A DNA stretch of 38,919 bases from Balneolaceae bacterium (lineage in GTDB: Bacteria > Bacteroidota > Rhodothermia > Balneolales > Balneolaceae), in contig SLKI01000067.1 in the NCBI GenBank assembly GCA_007134695.1, positions 1 to 38,919 of the forward strand, in the 5' to 3' direction. The position numbers were made by a program, and so were the translations under genes. Of the stretch, positions 34,836 to 38,919 are shown in pieces. Under the pieces are notes generated by a model. It was not told the DNA's origin. It worked only from the letters and a program-made list of their open reading frames with translations, and made no database searches. Position 1 is the first letter of the stretch, and the number at the start of each line of letters is the position of its first letter.

Positions 34836-35231
34836 GCCGGCACGGTACGTAAAACAAGCCTGGATTGCTCGGCTCAGTTAGGCACATCCTTTCATCAGTG
34901 CAGTTGTATTCGCGCGTCACTGCATCACTCCCTGCTGCGTTGCAACTCCTTGTCAGAGCACAGGCTCTGACGCGTCGTTGCGCCTTGCATGGCGCGCGCT
35001 TCGCCGCGCTCGTTACCAGCCCGTACTGATGAAAGGATGTGCCACCTCCGTTTGCCGCGGAAAGCTTCAAAGGGCCTTCTGGTGAGGAATCTTTTCCGGG
35101 TATATTGCTTCTTGATTCGTCCGTCAACCAGTCTGTATGAGTCACCAGGCGTGAATCTTTCTATTCGCGGCAATCTTCGGAGCTGCGAGACGCCTCACAC
35201 TCCAAAGCTTGTTTTACGTACCGTGTCCGGC
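34836..35231. repeat. 396-bp non-coding element with nested inverted repeats
   Basis: The outer ends form an inverted repeat: 34836-34859 (GCCGG-CACGGTACGTAAAAC..) and 35207-35231, differing by one inserted base over about 24 bp. Inside, GGCACATCCTTTCATCAGT (34881-34899) is perfectly complementary to 35025-35043. The core has a perfect 8-bp hairpin GTCAGAGC-ACAG-GCTCTGAC (34952-34971) and GCGCC/GGCGC (34980-34995). Short frames open on both strands but have no coding character. It fits a miniature inverted-repeat element or a structured repeat. It accounts for most of the 616-bp gap 34811-35426. Confidence 0.75.
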
Positions 35232-35369
35232 AAACCGGAAACCCGATCAATTCAGATTACTCGGGAAAGACTATAGCTCAGGTATGAACAGATTAGCGTG
35301 ACCGACAAGAACGCTTTATCAAGCAGGCGAGGCCGGGCGCCAGCGCCAGGAACAGGTTTACTTTTTGGG

Positions 35370-35384
35370 CAAATTGTCTATTTT
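35370..35384 (+). promoter_or_regulatory. Second copy of the 15-bp protease upstream element
   Basis: An exact copy of CAAATTGTCTATTTT, 43 bp before the second protease ATG, followed by GGCACAGA where the first copy has AACAGAGA. The spacing to the ATG differs from the first copy by 31 bp, so it is more likely a promoter or activator site than part of a ribosome site. Confidence 0.5.
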
Positions 35385-35426
35385 GGCACAGAATAAATTC
35401 AATAAATACACGACAACCTCTTGTAA

Positions 35427-37706
35427 ATGACCTTCTCTCGTACGCTTCACTCGCTGACGGCCCTTTTTCTGTTGACTGCATTCCTGTTTTCGACCACATC
35501 TGTAACTGCACAACAGACCCCACAAACCATGCTTTTCGAAGCCGACATACCGGCCCAGGTCGGGGCCGAACTGCCTGATCATGAGCTCTCGCGCCACTAT
35601 CTGAGAATGAACCGGGCCGCACTGGCTCCGGGCGAACTGCGGCAGGGGCAGGTGATCGGATACCGGTTTGGCGGTGAGATACACTCCTTTGTGGTCGAAC
35701 GGGTCGGCAGTTATACCGAAGGGACGTTTTCGATCCTGGCGAGGGGTGAAGATGGATTCGGCAATCACCTCTCTCTAACCGTGGAGGAGGATCGGGTCCT
35801 GGGGTCGATACATCTGCACAATTTCGAGGAGCTCTATCACCTGCAGTATGACAGGGAGCGGCAATCCAATTACATCGCCCGGGTGGACGCCGGGCAGATG
35901 GACGTGATGGAGTGCGGTCTGGACAGTGAACACCACTCCGGCCGGCTGATGGAGCTGCACAACGACCTTCCGGAAGAACTGAGAAGGCATCAAGAGCGGA
36001 TAGAAAGTGCGGAGCCGCTTGCTTCGAGCCACGTAGCGACGATCGGGGTGATGATCGTTTATACACCCAATGCACGCGACTGGATGAACAACAGTCAGCC
36101 GGGAAGTGTCAATCAGGTGATCGGGCAGGCGATGAACCGCTCACAACTGTCGATCGATAACAGCAATATCAATATTGAGTTTGACCTGGTGCATACGCAT
36201 ATGACCGATTTTGATGAGAGTGAGGTGTTGCGGGAGATTAATGGTGAACTCAGAACGGATTCACCTACGATTCTCCGGAAATTTACGACTAGCCCTGACT
36301 TTCAACCTTTCGAAGATGATGATATAGACTTCACCGGTCATATGGATGAAGTGCATAACCTCCGCGATCAACATGGGGCAGATCTGGTGGCACTGTTTGC
36401 AGAGCTCGACGACGTTGGCGGTATCGCTTGGCTTTTAAGATCAACACAGGGGTGGCCCCACTACGCCTTCTCCGTCAACCGGGTGCAGCAGATGCACTGG
36501 ACCGAAACGCTGGTTCACGAATGGGGCCATAATATGGGCCTGCACCACAGCCGGAATCAGGCATTGGCAGCAGCACCGCCGGATGGCGGTTTGTTCGAAT
36601 ACTCCACCGGCTGGCGCTGGGACGGGAACGACGGCAATAACTACGTCTCGGTGATGACGTATACACGAGCGGCAGACGGGGTGACAGATGGAATTTCGGT
36701 TCCCTACTTCTCCAATCCAGATGTGATTCATCAGGGCCAGCCGACCGGTTCCTATAGCGGCCAGTACGCGCCGGCCGATGCCGCCCGGAGTCTGAACGAA
36801 ATTCGGCATGTGATCGCCTCCTACCGGGAAACGACCGATCCGACTACGACGCCCGATCCGCCGACGCTGGTCTCTCCGGCTGACGGCGCACTCCATCAGC
36901 CTCGTGCAGTTGAACTTGAATGGGGTGAGGTAAGCAACGCAACAGCTTACCGGGTGCAGGCAGCGGCTGATGCAGGCTTTAATCAGATGGTGATCAACCA
37001 ACAGACCACCTCCACCACTCATACCGCCAGCCCCCCTCTCGACTATCTGACCGATTATCACTGGCGTGTGAGGTCAAAAAATGAGGCGGGAAGCAGCGCC
37101 TGGTCGTCGGTCCGGGAGTTTCAGACGATCATCGAAGCGCCGGAGAATGTTGTACTCTCATGGCCGGAAAACGAGGCGTTTCAGATTCCGGTCGATGCCC
37201 AGTTGAGCTGGCAAGAGGCGGCGAGAGCTTCCGAATATATTATCGAGATTTCCGAAGAGCCCGATTTCGGCGAAATAATGCATACAGCTTCTGTAGCTGA
37301 AACCCACTTCTCACGCGGGGACCTGTTTGAACCGGCCTCTACCTACTATTGGCGGGTTCGTGCAGCAAACATCGGGGGGCTGAGCGACTGGTCGCCGGGC
37401 CGCAGTTTCACGACTGTGGTCGAAGAAACCCTGGTTGAAGCCAACTACCCCAACCCGTTTCGTGACATGACGACATTTGATTACCAGCTTTCCGATCATA
37501 AGGAGGTCCTCATCGATGTGTACGACACGGCCGGCCGCCGGGTTGCCGTACTGGTGGATGAACTCCAGGAGCCACGGATCTACTCCATCCGGTTCGACGC
37601 ATCCGGCCTTGCTTCCGGCGTCTACATTCTAAGAATGTCTGCCAGATCTGCAAACGGAACCGGCGGGAATTTCAGTGACATCCAGCGTTTTACGGTGATT
37701 CGCTAA
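35427..37706 (+). CDS. Second secreted reprolysin-like metalloprotease with T9SS-type C-terminal domain
   Basis: This 759-aa paralogue of the protease at 32027 has a signal peptide (hydrophobic core ending SVTAQQ), a prodomain (about 50-170) ending in MECGLDSEHHSG with the same cysteine, and a catalytic domain with H364-E365-x2-H368-x2-G-x2-H374 and Met-turn VSVMTY. It differs by having two fibronectin-III-like repeats (about 475-570 and 571-670) instead of one. The C-terminal sorting-like domain begins NYPNPFRDMTTFDYQL and ends with a GVYILRM strand and FTVIR. Several catalytic stretches (HSRNQA, STGWRWDG, PADAARS.NE.RHVIASYRE) are identical to the first copy, so the pair arose by duplication. 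Confidence 0.9.
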   Translation: MTFSRTLHSLTALFLLTAFLFSTTSVTAQQTPQTMLFEADIPAQVGAELPDHELSRHYLRMNRAALAPGELRQGQVIGYRFGGEIHSFVVERVGSYTEGTFSILARGEDGFGNHLSLTVEEDRVLGSIHLHNFEELYHLQYDRERQSNYIARVDAGQMDVMECGLDSEHHSGRLMELHNDLPEELRRHQERIESAEPLASSHVATIGVMIVYTPNARDWMNNSQPGSVNQVIGQAMNRSQLSIDNSNINIEFDLVHTHMTDFDESEVLREINGELRTDSPTILRKFTTSPDFQPFEDDDIDFTGHMDEVHNLRDQHGADLVALFAELDDVGGIAWLLRSTQGWPHYAFSVNRVQQMHWTETLVHEWGHNMGLHHSRNQALAAAPPDGGLFEYSTGWRWDGNDGNNYVSVMTYTRAADGVTDGISVPYFSNPDVIHQGQPTGSYSGQYAPADAARSLNEIRHVIASYRETTDPTTTPDPPTLVSPADGALHQPRAVELEWGEVSNATAYRVQAAADAGFNQMVINQQTTSTTHTASPPLDYLTDYHWRVRSKNEAGSSAWSSVREFQTIIEAPENVVLSWPENEAFQIPVDAQLSWQEAARASEYIIEISEEPDFGEIMHTASVAETHFSRGDLFEPASTYYWRVRAANIGGLSDWSPGRSFTTVVEETLVEANYPNPFRDMTTFDYQLSDHKEVLIDVYDTAGRRVAVLVDELQEPRIYSIRFDASGLASGVYILRMSARSANGTGGNFSDIQRFTVIR

Positions 37707-37831
37707 GGGATTGATCCCCGGAAGGGTTCTTCGACAATTGGAATTGCCACCGGCGAGGAACTACAACCCCGACTGCACCGTTAAAACGATACTCACTCAA
37801 CCGAAATTAATTTTTGCCTGATGCGGGTAAT

Positions 37832-37867
37832 CTCCCGCGAGATTCCTAACGGGCGGGAAGCTTTTTT
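37832..37867 (+). terminator. Probable intrinsic terminator after the second protease
   Basis: CCCGC (37834-37838, extended by CT) pairs with GCGGG (37853-37857, extended by AAG) around a 14-nt loop, followed by six T at 37862-37867. The stem is short but GC-rich. It lies about 130 bp after the protease stop and before the sugar dehydrogenase gene. Confidence 0.5.
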
Positions 37868-37937
37868 CAGCCGATCATCGGCAGAGACCAGCCTGTTTTG
37901 AAATCATCATATTTCTATCTAAATCCTGAACAGTATC

Positions 37938-38919
37938 ATGATTCGACTCACACACCTATTTTCAATTTTTGGACATGTAAACAGGAAACTGATCTTGACG
38001 CTCATGGTGGCCGTCGGTCTCGGAATAACAGCAACTTCTTGCAGCGAAGAGATGCCGGCTGTTGTCGATACCAGTGAAAATGGCATTAACGACAACGGAG
38101 AAACCGTCGGCACCGTGATTCTCGACCGTGTAGAATCGGAAGAAGCAACATTTCGAGTTGTCCGTCTTGTCAGCAACCTCTCCCACCCCTGGGCGGTGGC
38201 CTGGCTTCCGGACGGCAGTAAGTTGATCACCGAGCGTTCCGGCCGTCTGCAGCATGTTGATGGGGATCAGATCACCGAGATCTCCGGATTGCCGCAGATC
38301 CATGCTCAAAGACAGGGGGGATTACTCGACATCGCCCTTCATCCCGATTATGAAGAGAACGGCTGGATCTATTTTACCTATTCGGCACCGGCTGACGGCC
38401 AAACAGCTACTGCACTGGCACGTGCCCGGTTTGCAGATGGCGAATTAACCGATGTTGAGGAGTTATACCGTCAGGCCCCGGCTTACGGTGCCGGGCGCCA
38501 CTACGGGTCAAGAATTGTCTTTCCGGGAGATGGAACGGTCCTGTTTACAATCGGGGATCGCGGGCAGCGTTCACCGTCACAGGACACACAAGATGCGACC
38601 GGTTCTACGATCCGCCTCAACGATGACGGTTCTATTCCCGATGACAATCCGTTTATAGGCAATGACGATTTCCTCCCGGAGATCTATACTTACGGCCATC
38701 GAAATGCACAGGGGATGGCGATCCACCCGGAGACCGGGGTGGTCTGGCAGCATGAGCACGGCCCGAAAGGCGGTGACGAGCTGAACATCATTCGGGGTGG
38801 TAACAATTACGGCTGGCCGGATGCGACTTATGGTACGCAGTATGGGACAGGCCGTGCGATCGGCATTGAACCTCACGAAGATCCGGCAATCACAAATCCG
38901 ATAGTCCACTGGTCGCCTA
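37938..38919 (+). CDS. PQQ-dependent sugar dehydrogenase-like lipoprotein (3' truncated by window)
   Basis: The frame from ATG 37938 is open to the window end, giving the first 327 residues. An N-terminal signal ends in TSC (C35), suggesting a lipoprotein. The rest is a six-bladed propeller of the soluble glucose/aldose dehydrogenase type: SNLSHPWAVAWLPDG, RQGGLLDIALHPDYEENGWIYFTYS, HYGSRIVFPGDGTVLFTIGDRG, TYGHRNAQGMAIHPE and HEHGPKGGDELNIIRGGNNYGWP are all family motifs, including the histidine and arginine positions used for PQQ binding. It should oxidise a sugar in the periplasm. A linker of about 35 Asp/Asn/Glu-rich residues follows the lipid anchor. PQQ synthesis genes are not in the window. 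Confidence 0.9.
   Translation, partial: MIRLTHLFSIFGHVNRKLILTLMVAVGLGITATSCSEEMPAVVDTSENGINDNGETVGTVILDRVESEEATFRVVRLVSNLSHPWAVAWLPDGSKLITERSGRLQHVDGDQITEISGLPQIHAQRQGGLLDIALHPDYEENGWIYFTYSAPADGQTATALARARFADGELTDVEELYRQAPAYGAGRHYGSRIVFPGDGTVLFTIGDRGQRSPSQDTQDATGSTIRLNDDGSIPDDNPFIGNDDFLPEIYTYGHRNAQGMAIHPETGVVWQHEHGPKGGDELNIIRGGNNYGWPDATYGTQYGTGRAIGIEPHEDPAITNPIVHWSP

Noticed and set aside
34925..35276. Overlapping short frames inside the nested inverted-repeat element
   Set aside because: Frames open on both strands in a palindromic region, as expected by symmetry; no ribosome site or protein-like pattern.
35293..36075. 260-codon minus frame across the start of the second protease
   Set aside because: It is antisense to the signal peptide and prodomain and reads as Arg/Ser/Pro-rich shadow sequence.

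Overview
The window looks like chromosomal DNA from a marine or saline member of the Bacteroidota/Balneolota/Rhodothermota group. A Balneolaceae-like organism is my best guess, but it is inferred and not proven. The reasons are secreted proteases with type IX secretion (T9SS)-style C-terminal domains (NYPNPF ... GVYILRM), a TonB receptor paired with a DUF4249-like lipoprotein, a metY-metX-hom operon behind a SAM riboswitch, and weak Shine-Dalgarno signals. No tRNA, rRNA, CRISPR array, transposase or phage gene was seen.

Layout. 1-3281: the tail of a short-chain dehydrogenase (+), then a dipeptide-epimerase-like enolase-superfamily enzyme and an unrecognised 496-aa protein (both -). 3601-12480: one giant gene (+) for a cyclic beta-1,2-glucan synthase (GT84/GH94), with a 27-bp tandem repeat running over its stop codon. 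12689-14120: a ferric-reductase-like flavocytochrome and a possible 29-aa membrane peptide (-). 14472-18681: an orphan CheB-like protein with substituted phosphorylation and catalytic residues, then a P-type cation ATPase (+). 18913-22070: TonB receptor and partner lipoprotein (+). 22107-25946: methionine operon (-), in transcription order SAM-I riboswitch, intrinsic terminator, metY, metX, hom. 26213-26424: inverted arrays of an AGCTGAAA-type repeat. 26427-28149: pdxJ and era (-). 28224-28766: NlpC/P60 lipoprotein (+).

28911-31850 is a DNA-damage neighbourhood: a Y-family polymerase (-), a divergent SRAP/HMCES-type abasic-site protein (+), and a small unrecognised protein (+). Both intergenic regions here carry almost the same 20-bp site, built from two ACATATA half-sites one helical turn apart.

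32027-37706 is the most unusual stretch. Two paralogous secreted metalloproteases flank a small lipoprotein that resembles their N-terminal prodomain without the catalytic domain. The two protease genes share an exact 15-bp upstream element. A 396-bp non-coding element with nested inverted repeats lies between the lipoprotein and the second protease. The window ends inside a PQQ-type sugar dehydrogenase lipoprotein gene (37938 onward).

The strongest leads are the protease / free-prodomain lipoprotein / protease locus, the CheB homologue with Cys in place of the Ser nucleophile and Glu in place of the phospho-acceptor Asp, and the polymerase-SRAP-small-protein cluster with its repeated operator-like site.
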